Source of the DNA: Lachnospiraceae bacterium
GTDB taxonomy: Bacteria; Bacillota; Clostridia; Lachnospirales; Lachnospiraceae
Direction: 5' to 3'
DNA length: 64,000 bases
NCBI GenBank assembly: GCA_009774145.1
Contig: VSND01000003.1
Coordinates: 1-64,000, forward strand
Below are positions 9,135-17,428 of the stretch, one piece after another. Made by a program: the position numbers and the translations under genes. Every line of letters starts with the position of its first letter. The first letter of the stretch is position 1. The notes beneath the pieces are model-generated. The model saw only the letters and a program-made list of their open reading frames with translations. It made no database searches and was not told where the DNA came from.

Positions 9135-10277
9135 ATGAAGCTTGATTTTGTGATTAAAAACGGACATGTGGTCGATCCGTCGCAGGGGATTGACCGGACC
9201 ATGGATATTGCCATAAAGGACAACCGCATCGTGGCGCTGCCGGATACATATGAATGTGCCCGCAGGATCGATGCATCCGGGTGTTATGTATTTCCAGGAC
9301 TCATCGATTATCATGCACACGTCTACGGAAACGGAAGCAACTGCGGAGTCCATGCGGACTATCTTCTGGCTACCGGCGTCACGGCGGCGGTGGATCCGGG
9401 TACGGCGGGCAGCAGCAACTTTGATTCCTTTTACGGCGGCACGGTAGTCCCCAGCAAGGCCCGTATCAAAAGTTATATCTGTATGTATGGAAGCGGACAG
9501 ATTGATTACAATATTATCGAGAAATTTGACCGCTCCGAGTACCGTATACAGGATATTCGAAAGATGGTTGACCGGTATAAAGATCAGGTGCTGGGCCTTA
9601 AGATCCGTATGAGCAAAGGCGTGGCGTCCGGCATTGACGCTCTGGACGCCGCAAGAGAGCTGGCGGATGAGCTGGGGATCGGCATCTGCGTGCACACCAG
9701 TAATCCGGTGACGCCTCTTCGGGAGGTAGCCGACCGGCTGAAAGCAGGAGATATCTACTGTCACTGCTTCCATGACTGGGGCGAGGAGAACATTCTGGAT
9801 GAGAATGGTAAGGTAAAGGATTTTGTACTGGAGGCAAGAAAACGCGGAGTGCTTATGGATGCGGCCAACGGACGCATGAACTTCAGTATCGATGTGTGCA
9901 GAAAAGCGCTGGAACAGGGATTTTATCCCGACATCATCGCATCTGACTGGACGGATGACAAGTATAATCTGTCCAACACCGGCAAAAGTCTGACTTTTGT
10001 GATGGCAAAATATCTGGAACTTGGCATGCCCCTTATGGAAGTGATCCGGTGCGTGACAGAGACTCCGGCAAAATGCATGAAGATGGAAGGGCAGATTGGA
10101 ACTCTGAAGCCCGGCGCGTATGCAGATGTGGCAGTATTTCGAATGGCTGACAGAAAAGCAGTACACAGAGACTGTAACCATGTGGCGTTTGAAACCGGCA
10201 GACTGCTGATTCCGCAGCTGGTATTCGTGGATGGAGAACCGGCATTCTGTCAGGCAGATTTTGGATTGTTTGACTGA
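9135..10277 (+). CDS. Amidohydrolase/deacetylase-family metallohydrolase
   Basis: Cytosolic cyclic-amidohydrolase-superfamily enzyme of about 380 aa. It has YHAHV (H-x-H) after a short beta-sandwich start, then VHTSNP and CHCFHDW with further metal His residues, and IIASDWTDD with the late Asp. It resembles the EF_0837/AHA_3915 amidohydrolase group, whose substrates are poorly defined. The ATG at 9135 is chosen because GGAGG ends 7 bp before it; an upstream TTG at 9129 is less likely. It lies directly after the permease, so it probably processes the transported compound. Confidence 0.83.
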   Translation: MKLDFVIKNGHVVDPSQGIDRTMDIAIKDNRIVALPDTYECARRIDASGCYVFPGLIDYHAHVYGNGSNCGVHADYLLATGVTAAVDPGTAGSSNFDSFYGGTVVPSKARIKSYICMYGSGQIDYNIIEKFDRSEYRIQDIRKMVDRYKDQVLGLKIRMSKGVASGIDALDAARELADELGIGICVHTSNPVTPLREVADRLKAGDIYCHCFHDWGEENILDENGKVKDFVLEARKRGVLMDAANGRMNFSIDVCRKALEQGFYPDIIASDWTDDKYNLSNTGKSLTFVMAKYLELGMPLMEVIRCVTETPAKCMKMEGQIGTLKPGAYADVAVFRMADRKAVHRDCNHVAFETGRLLIPQLVFVDGEPAFCQADFGLFD

Positions 10278-10285
10278 CGGCAGTT

Positions 10286-10338
10286 CCTGCAGCATCTGCC
10301 GGATGCCGGAAAAAAAGGTATCCGGCAAATGCAGCAGG
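10286..10338. other. Intergenic hairpin after the metallohydrolase gene
   Basis: A long imperfect inverted repeat (CCTGCAGCATCTGCCGGAT paired with ATCCGGCAAATGCAGCAGG) with a purine loop. There is no T-run behind it, so it is a weak terminator candidate or an mRNA 3'-end stabiliser. Confidence 0.5.
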
Positions 10339-10411
10339 CACAAAAATCTGCGGTGAAATATCTGACAGGATAAAACAACAGGTAACTGACAGACAGAAAA
10401 GAGGTATGGTC

Positions 10412-11275
10412 ATGGTGGGAAAAGCGTATCCAAGGACACACTATGAAGAGCTGAAGAATGAGGGCTATCGGATCATACACTTTGAAGAGATTATCACGCA
10501 TCTGACGGAGTATCATTATCATGATTACTACGAGCTGTCCATTATTCTGAGCTGTAAAAATGTGGTGTATTTCTGCAGTCAGACAGAATACAGGATCACA
10601 GAGGGCGATATCGTTCTGTGTAATGTATTTGAACCTCATCTTTATAAGGAAGTGGGCCCGGATGCGCACTGTGAACGTTTTAACCTGGGAATTGAATTTA
10701 CAAAACTTCTGCAGTTTTCTGCGAAAGATACCAATCTTCCTGTCATATTTCAAAAGTGTAATGACAACTATCCTATTATGCATCTTGGCTTTCGTGAGCT
10801 GCTGAAATATTACGAACTGATTGACCTTTATAAAAAGCACAGGCTGAAATACGGAAATGAGATCTTGAAAAGCGGTCTGGTTCAGCTTCTGCTGGCATAT
10901 GCGTATGAGGATGCTTACCCATATTTGAACAAGGACAACGGCAATTCGGAAAATATTCATGCAGTGACAGCTGTGGTGGAATATATCCACAGTCATATCA
11001 GTGAAAACATCACACTGTCTCAGCTGGCAAAAAAAGCGAATTACAGTGTTTCTTATATCTGTGCGGCATTTAAAAGTGTCATGAATAAAACCATCAATAA
11101 TTATATCAAAGAAAAACGGCTGGATCTGGCCATCCAGTATATGAAGACGGATCTGCCGATCTCTGAGGCGGCGGAAAAAGCAGGGTTTAATAATTACAGC
11201 TATTTTTATAAAGCATTTAAGAGCGTTTATGGTATCAGCCCTGCGGAATATAAGAGTAAAAAACCCTTTAAGTAG
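10412..11275 (+). CDS. AraC-family regulator with cupin sensor domain
   Basis: Transcription factor of 287 aa. The N-terminal cupin-like half carries YHYHDYYELS, and the C-terminal double helix-turn-helix spans roughly residues 190-285 (ITLSQLAKKANYSVSYI; ISEAAEKAGFNNYSYF; YGISPAEY). The ATG at 10412 is preceded by AAAAGAGG at 7 bp; the ATG at 10406 is only 1 bp from that site. It lies between the metallohydrolase and the semialdehyde dehydrogenase gene and probably activates one or both. The inducer is unknown. Confidence 0.9.
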   Translation: MVGKAYPRTHYEELKNEGYRIIHFEEIITHLTEYHYHDYYELSIILSCKNVVYFCSQTEYRITEGDIVLCNVFEPHLYKEVGPDAHCERFNLGIEFTKLLQFSAKDTNLPVIFQKCNDNYPIMHLGFRELLKYYELIDLYKKHRLKYGNEILKSGLVQLLLAYAYEDAYPYLNKDNGNSENIHAVTAVVEYIHSHISENITLSQLAKKANYSVSYICAAFKSVMNKTINNYIKEKRLDLAIQYMKTDLPISEAAEKAGFNNYSYFYKAFKSVYGISPAEYKSKKPFK

Positions 11276-11308
11276 ACCGGCAGAAAAACAGCAGGAGGAG
11301 AAATCATT

Positions 11309-12829
11309 ATGAGCGAGATTGTGAGAAAAAAATATTGTGTGAACGGAGAGTGGAAAGACTCCAAAACCAGCAGGTGGATGCCGGTAACCAATTCCAGCAC
11401 AGGCGAAGTGCTGGCGGAGGTCCCCTGCTGTACCGCAGAGGAGGTGGAAGAAGCGATTGCTTCCGCACAGGCGGCATTTCCGGAGTGGTCCCGGAAATCC
11501 CTGAGCGCCCGTACCCAGATGATGTTCAAATGGAGAAATGTGCTGACAGACCATCTGGAAGAGCTGACGCTTCTGTGTTCCAAAGAGCTTGGAAAGACCC
11601 TTTCGGAAGCCAGGGGAGACGTCCTGAAGGCAATCGAGCCGACGGAACATGCCTGTGGGCTTCCCACGCTTATGCAGGGGGATGCGTCCCTGCAGGTGAC
11701 GACCGGATTCGATACGGCGACCTACCGGATGCCCCTTGGCGTCGTGGCAGGCATTGTACCCTTTAATTTCCCGGCCATGATCCCCTGGGGCTGGATGGTG
11801 CCTCTGGCGATTGCCACCGGAAATACGGTTGTTTTAAAAGCGGCAAGCCAGACGCCTCTGACTTCCATGAGAATTCTGGAACTGTTTTATGAGGAAGCCG
11901 GATTTCCAAAGGGTGTGGTAAATCTGGTCACCTGCAGCCGGGAGGAGGCGGAGATCTTCCTGACGGATCCGCGGGTCAAAGCAGTCACCTTTGTGGGGAC
12001 CACAGGCGTGGGAAAATACATCTATTCGAAAGCAGCTGCCAACGGAAAACGCGTTCAGGCGCAGTGCGAGGCCAAAAATCATGCGCTGGTTCTGGAGGAT
12101 GCGGATCTGGAAAGCGCAACCAATGCCATTATCAATTCTACCTACGGTTGCGCCGGCATGCGCTGCATGGCGCTTCCGGTTGTAGTGGTGCAGGAGAGCA
12201 TTGCGGACCGGTTTACTGCACTGCTGAAGAAGAAGGCAGAAGCCATGAAAGTAGGCTGTTCCTACGATCCGGAGACAAAACTGGGCCCGGTGGTATCAAA
12301 AGCCCATCAGCAGAGAGTCTGCGAATGGATCCAGAAGGGGATCGATGAAGGCGCCGAGCTGGTGCTGGACGGCCGGAATGTGAAAGTGGATGAGCCGTAT
12401 CAGAACGGATTTTTTGTTGGGCCTACGATCTTTGACCATGTAAAACCGGGAATGACGGTGGGAGACCGGGAGATCTTCGGGCCTGTAACGCTGATCAAAC
12501 GCGTGAAAGATTTTGACGAAGGCCTTGCCGTGATGAATGCCAATCCGTTTGCCAACGGTTCGGTTATCTTTACCCAGAGCGGATATTACGCACGTAAGTT
12601 CGAGTTTCTCACAGACGGAGGCATGGTAGGTATTAATGTCGGCATTCCGGTTCCTACCGCTTATTTCCCGTTTTCCGGAAATAAAGAGTCTTTCTTCGGA
12701 GATCTGCATGTGCTTGGAAAAGACGGCGTCCGGTTTTATACCCGTGCAAAAACAGTAACAAAGCACTGGTATGATGAAACTTCCCGTGCAAAAACGGTGG
12801 ATACGTGGGAAGGAACGGTGGAGCGCTGA
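11309..12829 (+). CDS. mmsA: CoA-acylating methylmalonate/malonate-semialdehyde dehydrogenase
   Basis: ALDH-superfamily enzyme of 506 aa, matching the MmsA/IolA group. It has PFNFPAMIPWG, VTFVGTTGVGK, and the catalytic Cys at residue 286 inside YGCAGMRCMAL. The family oxidises (methyl)malonate semialdehyde to propionyl- or acetyl-CoA with loss of CO2, using NAD and CoA. An AGGAGGAG ribosome site lies before the ATG. There is no other inositol-pathway gene here, so the aldehyde probably comes from the aldolase chemistry of this island (inference). A large terminator follows. Confidence 0.87.
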   Translation: MSEIVRKKYCVNGEWKDSKTSRWMPVTNSSTGEVLAEVPCCTAEEVEEAIASAQAAFPEWSRKSLSARTQMMFKWRNVLTDHLEELTLLCSKELGKTLSEARGDVLKAIEPTEHACGLPTLMQGDASLQVTTGFDTATYRMPLGVVAGIVPFNFPAMIPWGWMVPLAIATGNTVVLKAASQTPLTSMRILELFYEEAGFPKGVVNLVTCSREEAEIFLTDPRVKAVTFVGTTGVGKYIYSKAAANGKRVQAQCEAKNHALVLEDADLESATNAIINSTYGCAGMRCMALPVVVVQESIADRFTALLKKKAEAMKVGCSYDPETKLGPVVSKAHQQRVCEWIQKGIDEGAELVLDGRNVKVDEPYQNGFFVGPTIFDHVKPGMTVGDREIFGPVTLIKRVKDFDEGLAVMNANPFANGSVIFTQSGYYARKFEFLTDGGMVGINVGIPVPTAYFPFSGNKESFFGDLHVLGKDGVRFYTRAKTVTKHWYDETSRAKTVDTWEGTVER

Positions 12830-12861
12830 GCAGGGCCGGGGCTCCTGTGATTCATATGGTT

Positions 12862-12937
12862 CGGCATCAGCTGCCGGATGGTGACCGGTTTGTGGGGGAA
12901 CCGGTGGTACCAGACCGGCAGGCTTCATGCCGTTTTT
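12862..12937 (+). terminator. Terminator after mmsA
   Basis: Large nested hairpin: outer arms CGGCAT/ATGCCG (12862-12867 and 12927-12932), inner arms ACCGGTT/AACCGGT, followed directly by TTTTT. Confidence 0.8.
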
Positions 12938-12986
12938 CTTGTTGGTTATCACTTTCCCGGACTGGATTTTGACATGACAGATTCAC

Positions 12987-13055
12987 TGAAACAAATTGAA
13001 ACATAAATCAAAAAGAAAATGGAAACAAAATGAAACATTGTTAAAAAGCGTTTCA
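12987..13055 (+). promoter_or_regulatory. Putative upstream activator sites (GAAAC repeats) for the sigma-54 promoter
   Basis: Four GAAAC cores occur at 12988, 12998, 13022 and 13032, arranged as two pairs with exact 10-bp spacing. The last one also forms an inverted repeat with GTTTCA at 13050-13055 (TGAAAC, 13-bp gap). The cluster lies about 65-130 bp upstream of the -24 element, the normal position for enhancer-binding-protein sites. The likely binder is the sigma-54 activator at 19473. This is inference from position and phasing. Confidence 0.62.
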
Positions 13056-13118
13056 TCCGTTTTGCGTAAGATGCAGAAAACCACATAAAAATATTTTATT
13101 TTTGTCCGAACAGGGACC

Positions 13119-13134
13119 TGGCACAGATTTTGCT
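13119..13134 (+). promoter_or_regulatory. Sigma-54 (-24/-12) promoter of the isomerase-transketolase operon
   Basis: TGGCACAGATTTTGCT matches the sigma-54 consensus TGGCAC-N5-TTGCW at every fixed position, and GG and GC are separated by exactly 10 bp. Transcription would start near 13145, about 25 nt before the ATG at 13170, with AAAGGGAGTGA as ribosome site. rpoN and a sigma-54 activator gene lie at the far end of the same locus, which strongly supports the call. Confidence 0.9.
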
Positions 13135-13169
13135 CTATAACCGTATAAAAATGAAAAGGGAGTGAAGCT

Positions 13170-14012
13170 ATGAGATTGTGCTATCAGGTTGCGACACCGG
13201 ATGTGGCGATTGCCGATTCGGTAACCGCATACCAGGGTCCTCTGGAGAAGAGTTTTGCGGATCTGGCGTCCTTTGGGTACAAAGGTGTAGAGTTGATGAC
13301 ACTGAATCCTTCCGAACTGGACTGGGATTTCGTGAAAAGCGAAGCGGAGAAAAACGGTCTGAAAGTTGTTCTGGTCTGTACCGGAGAGATCTGGGGGCAG
13401 CTGGGCTTAAGCTACACGAGTCCCAAAGCGGATGTGAGGGAAGAAGCGGTCAGAAGGAGTAAAGAAATTATTGATTTTGCAGCTCATCTGGGTGCGAATA
13501 TCAACATCGGGCGTGTACGCGGACAGTACTGCAGCGAACTGACAAAAGTGCAGACGGAAGAATATGCAGTGGCGGCATTTCGGGAACTGGCTGATTATGC
13601 GGCGCCGAAAAATGTGAAGATCGCGCTGGAGACCGTGACGATCATGCAGACAAATTTTATCAATACACTGGCGGAAGGCGCCGCCATGGTGGACCGGGTA
13701 GACCGCCCGAACTTCAGACTGATGATGGATGTGTTTCATCTGAATCTGGAGGAGAAGGACGTGATCGAGGCCATCAGAACCTACAGTCCCTATAATATTC
13801 ATGTACATCTTGCAGACAATAACAGGCGTTATCCGGGACACTGCGGACTTGATTTTGAAAAAATTCTTTCCACGTTCCGAGCGTGCGGATACGATGGAGC
13901 ATTCTGTACGGAGATTTTCCAGCTTCCGGATATGAAGGAGGCGGCCAGAGGAGCCATCCGGCATCTTAAGCCTGTCCTGGATCGCGTATATGGTCCGCAG
14001 CAGGAGGGATGA
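13170..14012 (+). CDS. Sugar phosphate isomerase/epimerase-like TIM-barrel protein (AP-endonuclease-2 fold)
   Basis: Cytosolic 280-aa enzyme of the xylose-isomerase-like TIM-barrel superfamily, which includes hydroxypyruvate isomerase and ketose 3-epimerases. The four expected metal ligands are visible: Glu in ALETVT, Asp in MMDVFHL, His in HVHLADNN and Glu in CTEIF. The RRYPGHCGLDF segment resembles the substrate loop of Hyi and tagatose-3-epimerase relatives. It is the first gene of the sigma-54 operon. A hydroxypyruvate-isomerase-like or ketose-epimerase role fits the downstream genes, but the substrate is not established. Confidence 0.82.
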   Translation: MRLCYQVATPDVAIADSVTAYQGPLEKSFADLASFGYKGVELMTLNPSELDWDFVKSEAEKNGLKVVLVCTGEIWGQLGLSYTSPKADVREEAVRRSKEIIDFAAHLGANINIGRVRGQYCSELTKVQTEEYAVAAFRELADYAAPKNVKIALETVTIMQTNFINTLAEGAAMVDRVDRPNFRLMMDVFHLNLEEKDVIEAIRTYSPYNIHVHLADNNRRYPGHCGLDFEKILSTFRACGYDGAFCTEIFQLPDMKEAARGAIRHLKPVLDRVYGPQQEG

Positions 14013-14014
14013 CG

Positions 14015-14674
14015 ATGAAGAAGATTGCATTGATTCATACGGTGAAACCGGTAGCAGTTTCGTTTGGCGATACACTGAAGCGTTATGTGAACGAGGATGT
14101 GAAGATCTACAATCTGTGGGACGATTTTCTGGCAAACAATCCCAATGAAGTGGGAAAATTTACCATCGAGAACCGCAACCGCCTCTTTTTTGACATCAAA
14201 TCAGCGGAGATGACCGGAGCGGATCTGATCGTTGTGACCTGTTCTACACTGACGCCGGTGGTCAACATGATCCGTCCGTTTGTCAGGGTTCCGCTGATCG
14301 CCATAGATGACGCCATGGGAAGAAAGGCTGTCACATATGGAGAAAAGATCCTGATTCTGGCAACGGCGGGCAGTACGAGAGAGCCTCTGACCGACAAGCT
14401 TCAGACCGAGGCAGAAAAGATCGGAAAAAAGATTCAGATTGATTTCCGTGACCATGCAGAGGCATTCAGAGCCATGAAGGCGCTGCAGATGGACCGTCAT
14501 GACGCGCTTCTTCTTAAGATGGCAGAGGAAATCAGCGGTTATGACTGTGTGGTGCTTGCGCAGGCGTCCATGGCGCATCTGGATAAAAAAATTGAGGAAA
14601 TCTGCAAAATTCCTGTTCTTTCCAGTCCAACACTCTGCCTGGAACAGGTGAAAGAAACATTAAAATCTATCTAA
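14015..14674 (+). CDS. Asp/Glu/hydantoin racemase-superfamily protein with one catalytic Cys
   Basis: Protein of 219 aa with the racemase two-domain fold signature: Cys76 in VVTCSTLTP is the first catalytic Cys. The second, usually in a LACAG/LGCAG-type motif, is replaced by Gln183 (VLAQASMAH). Ordinary racemases need both Cys residues, so this is probably not a simple racemase; relatives with one Cys include decarboxylases. The ATG at 14015 is chosen because GGAGGG lies 6 bp before it; an ATG at 14009 abuts that site. It is tightly packed in the sigma-54 operon. Confidence 0.78.
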   Translation: MKKIALIHTVKPVAVSFGDTLKRYVNEDVKIYNLWDDFLANNPNEVGKFTIENRNRLFFDIKSAEMTGADLIVVTCSTLTPVVNMIRPFVRVPLIAIDDAMGRKAVTYGEKILILATAGSTREPLTDKLQTEAEKIGKKIQIDFRDHAEAFRAMKALQMDRHDALLLKMAEEISGYDCVVLAQASMAHLDKKIEEICKIPVLSSPTLCLEQVKETLKSI

Positions 14675-14692
14675 GAAAAGGAGACTTTCAAA

Positions 14693-15520
14693 ATGACCAA
14701 CGAAAAGAAACAGGAGTTGGATGCGCTCTGTCTGAAATTCAGACGCAATCTGATTGAAACTCTGCACAGCATCCAGACAGGGCATCCGGGCGGATCCCTT
14801 TCCGTATGCGAGATCCTGACAACGCTCTATTTCAACGAGGCGAATGTGACGCCGGAGAATATCGGTGACAGAAGCCGCGACAAGATCATCCTCTGCAAAG
14901 GACATGCAGCTCCCATGCTCTATATGGAACTGGCGGAGAAAGGCTTCTTCCCCATGGAGGAGATGAAGACGCTCCGCCAGATCAACAGCCGTCTGCAGGG
15001 ACATCCCTGTTCGAAGGAGACTCCGGGCGTGGAAGCCTCCACAGGCCCTCTGGGAGCCGGTTATCCGCTGGCGCTGGGCGTTGCACTCTCCGACATGCAT
15101 GACGGGATCGACGCATGGACCTATGCGATCCTGGGAGACGGAGAGATCAATGAAGGCGTGGTATGGGAGACCTGCATGAACGCTTCCAAATTCAGGGCGG
15201 ACCGGCTCATCACCATTCTGGACTGGAACGGCGTTCAGCTGGACGGCACGACCGAAGAGATCATGCCCATGGGCGATGTGGAGCTGAAGTTCAAAGCGTT
15301 CGGCTACAACACCATCGTGTGCGACGGACATGACTGCTCCGCCATCAGCGCAGCCATCGAGACGGCAAAATCCGTGAAAGGCGTCCCGAGCATCATCCTT
15401 GCAAAAACCGTGAAAGGAAAAGGCGTATCCTTCATGGAGGGGAAGAACACATGGCATGGGGCTCCGGTCAAAGACGAGCATTATGAAGCAGCGATGAAAG
15501 AACTGGGAGGTGTACAGTAA
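14693..15520 (+). CDS. Transketolase-like, N-terminal (ThDP-binding) subunit
   Basis: Protein of 275 aa equal to the first third of a transketolase. It contains GHPGGSLS, CKGHAAPMLY and the ThDP/metal motif GDGEINEG. Split transketolases of this type are common in Clostridia and work as a complex with a C-terminal subunit, here encoded by the next gene, which overlaps this stop by one base (TAATG). Being in a substrate-specific operon, it may act on an unusual ketose or on hydroxypyruvate and need not be the housekeeping pentose-phosphate enzyme. Confidence 0.92.
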   Translation: MTNEKKQELDALCLKFRRNLIETLHSIQTGHPGGSLSVCEILTTLYFNEANVTPENIGDRSRDKIILCKGHAAPMLYMELAEKGFFPMEEMKTLRQINSRLQGHPCSKETPGVEASTGPLGAGYPLALGVALSDMHDGIDAWTYAILGDGEINEGVVWETCMNASKFRADRLITILDWNGVQLDGTTEEIMPMGDVELKFKAFGYNTIVCDGHDCSAISAAIETAKSVKGVPSIILAKTVKGKGVSFMEGKNTWHGAPVKDEHYEAAMKELGGVQ

Positions 15521-16455
15521 TGGGAAAGGCAATTCGTGACGTATATGGAGAGACCATTAAGAAATACGGTGCGGCAAATGAAAACATTGTCGTACTGGAT
15601 GCGGACGTATCCGGCTCCACCAAGTCTGCGGTATTCGGGAAGGAATATCCGGACCGGTTCTATAACTGCGGCATTTCCGAGTATGCCATGATGGGTATGG
15701 CAGCCGGTATGGCAAAGTCGGGAAAGATCCCCTTTGTGAATACGTTTGCAGTATTTCTGACTACCCTAGGTTCTCTTGCGGCCAGAACGTTCATGTCCTA
15801 TTCCGGACTGAACATCAAGATGATGGGCGGCTACGGCGGACTGTCCGATGCATTTGACGGCGCGACCCACCATGCGCTGGAGGATGTTGCCATGATGAGA
15901 ACGCTTCCGGGCGTGACGGTTATGGTGGCCTCGGATGCGGCGATCACGGACTGGATGGTGAAAACGGCCATCGAGGTGGAAGGCCCCATGTATATCCGGC
16001 TGTCCAGAGACGCGGCTCCGGACTGTCATCCGGCAGACGCGCAGTTTGAGATGGGAAGAGGCATGGTCGTCAGAGAAGGTACGGATGTGACCATCATCGC
16101 ATGCGGCCTGATGGTGAGCACGGCTGTGACAGCGGCAGAGGCGCTGGCGGCAGAAGGAATCAGCGCACGGGTTGTGGACATGTACTGTATCAAACCCATT
16201 GACGCGGAACTGATTGAGAAATGCGCGAAGGAGACCGGTGCCATCGTAACGGCGGAAGAGCACAGCGTCGTCGGCGGTCTTGGAGGGGCGGTTGCAGAAG
16301 TGCTTGCGAAAGCAGGCTGCGCAGTACCGACCGAGATGGTCGGCATGCAGGACCGTCACGGAGAGTCCGGGCCATACGCAGAGCTTCTGAAAAAATACGG
16401 TCTGGATGCAGATGCAGTGGCAGCTGCTGCAAAGAAGGCAGTATCCCGCAAATAA
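15520..16455 (+). CDS. Transketolase-like, C-terminal subunit
   Basis: Protein of 311 aa carrying the pyrimidine-binding and C-terminal domains. It has GISEYAMMGMAAGMA (with the catalytic Glu) and FVNTFAVFLT, while VTAEEHSVVGGLGGAV marks the C-terminal domain. Start and preceding stop overlap by one base, so translation is probably coupled and the subunits made 1:1. Together they transfer a two-carbon ketol unit between sugars. The natural donor in this pathway is unknown. Confidence 0.92.
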   Translation: MGKAIRDVYGETIKKYGAANENIVVLDADVSGSTKSAVFGKEYPDRFYNCGISEYAMMGMAAGMAKSGKIPFVNTFAVFLTTLGSLAARTFMSYSGLNIKMMGGYGGLSDAFDGATHHALEDVAMMRTLPGVTVMVASDAAITDWMVKTAIEVEGPMYIRLSRDAAPDCHPADAQFEMGRGMVVREGTDVTIIACGLMVSTAVTAAEALAAEGISARVVDMYCIKPIDAELIEKCAKETGAIVTAEEHSVVGGLGGAVAEVLAKAGCAVPTEMVGMQDRHGESGPYAELLKKYGLDADAVAAAAKKAVSRK

Positions 16456-16479
16456 TCAGAAGCGGAGAAAGGCAGGCGG

Positions 16480-17394
16480 ATGATGGATAAGCCAATGAGA
16501 CGTTACATGAAGGTGGGAACGATCCTTCATGTTTCCTACAAAGAGCTTGGAGGCGGCGAGGGCCCCATTCTGGAATGCCTCAAAAAGATCGTGACCGATC
16601 CATACTTTGAAGTGGTCGAAGTGGCAAAGATGAAGGACGCCGGCGTGCGGCGTGCGGCTGCAGAGATGATCGAGCGCGGGCACATGGTGACCGCATACGG
16701 CGGACAGGGCCGCATGCTGGGCGCCGGCCTGAATATAAACGATCTGGATGAAGAGGGCAGGAAAAAGGCGGTGGCATCTTTAAAAGAGGGCATCGATGAA
16801 GCTTATGAGATTCATGCCGCCGATTTTGCTTTCCTGGCAGGAAGGTATGAGGAGGAGACAAAAGAGGAGTCTTTTCAGGCGCTTCTCCGTTCCACCAGAG
16901 AGCTGTGTGGGTATGCGGCGCAGAGGGGAAAGATGCCGGTCCTCTGCGAAGTGTTTGACTATGATATCGCCAAGAAGTCCCTGATCGGGCCGGCGGACAT
17001 GGTAAAACGCTATGCAGAGACGATCTGCGGGGAGTATGACAATTTTGGGCTGATGGTGGATCTGAGTCATATTCCCATGCTCCATGAGTCGCTGGAGGAG
17101 AATCTGCTTCCGGTAAAGGAATATATCCGTCATGCTCATATGGGCAATACGGTGATAAAGGCGCCGGATCTTCCGGCTTATGGAGACGAGCATCCCCGGT
17201 TCGGTTTTCCGGACAGCGAGAATGACGTAGAGGAACTGGCGGCATATCTGAGGCTTCTTCTGAAGATCGGTTTTCTCAATGAGAAGAACCGGCCGATCGT
17301 CAGTTTTGAGGTGAAGCCTTTTGAAGAGGAAGATCCGGATGTGGTTCTGGCAGGTGCAAAGAGAACACTGGATCTTGCATGGGAACTTGTATAA
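16480..17394 (+). CDS. Sugar phosphate isomerase/epimerase-like protein, paralogue 1
   Basis: Protein of 304 aa with the AP-endonuclease-2/xylose-isomerase-like TIM barrel. Candidate metal ligands are Glu in LCEVFDYD, Asp in MVDLSHIP, His in HAHMGN and Glu in SFEVKPF. It aligns along its full length with the next gene (shared AYGGQ/CYGAQ, AFLAG, YGDEHPRFG). It lies 24 bp after the transketolase gene. The function is probably an isomerisation or epimerisation of a pathway intermediate; the exact reaction is unknown. Confidence 0.78.
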   Translation: MMDKPMRRYMKVGTILHVSYKELGGGEGPILECLKKIVTDPYFEVVEVAKMKDAGVRRAAAEMIERGHMVTAYGGQGRMLGAGLNINDLDEEGRKKAVASLKEGIDEAYEIHAADFAFLAGRYEEETKEESFQALLRSTRELCGYAAQRGKMPVLCEVFDYDIAKKSLIGPADMVKRYAETICGEYDNFGLMVDLSHIPMLHESLEENLLPVKEYIRHAHMGNTVIKAPDLPAYGDEHPRFGFPDSENDVEELAAYLRLLLKIGFLNEKNRPIVSFEVKPFEEEDPDVVLAGAKRTLDLAWELV

Positions 17395-17428
17395 AAAATA
17401 CTGGATATTTTCAGGAGGAGAGATTAAA

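Noticed and set aside
7797..10343. Minus-strand open frame of 848 codons opposite the GntP and metallohydrolase genes
   Set aside because: It lies fully antisense to two clear genes, its predicted protein is His/Arg/Cys-rich low-quality sequence with no motif, and it has no ribosome site. It is a shadow of codon bias.
13031..13055. TGAAAC-N13-GTTTCA as a catabolite-response (cre) site
   Set aside because: The cre consensus is a 14-bp dyad with a central CG; here the arms are 13 bp apart and belong to a repeated GAAAC series, so an activator site is a better reading.
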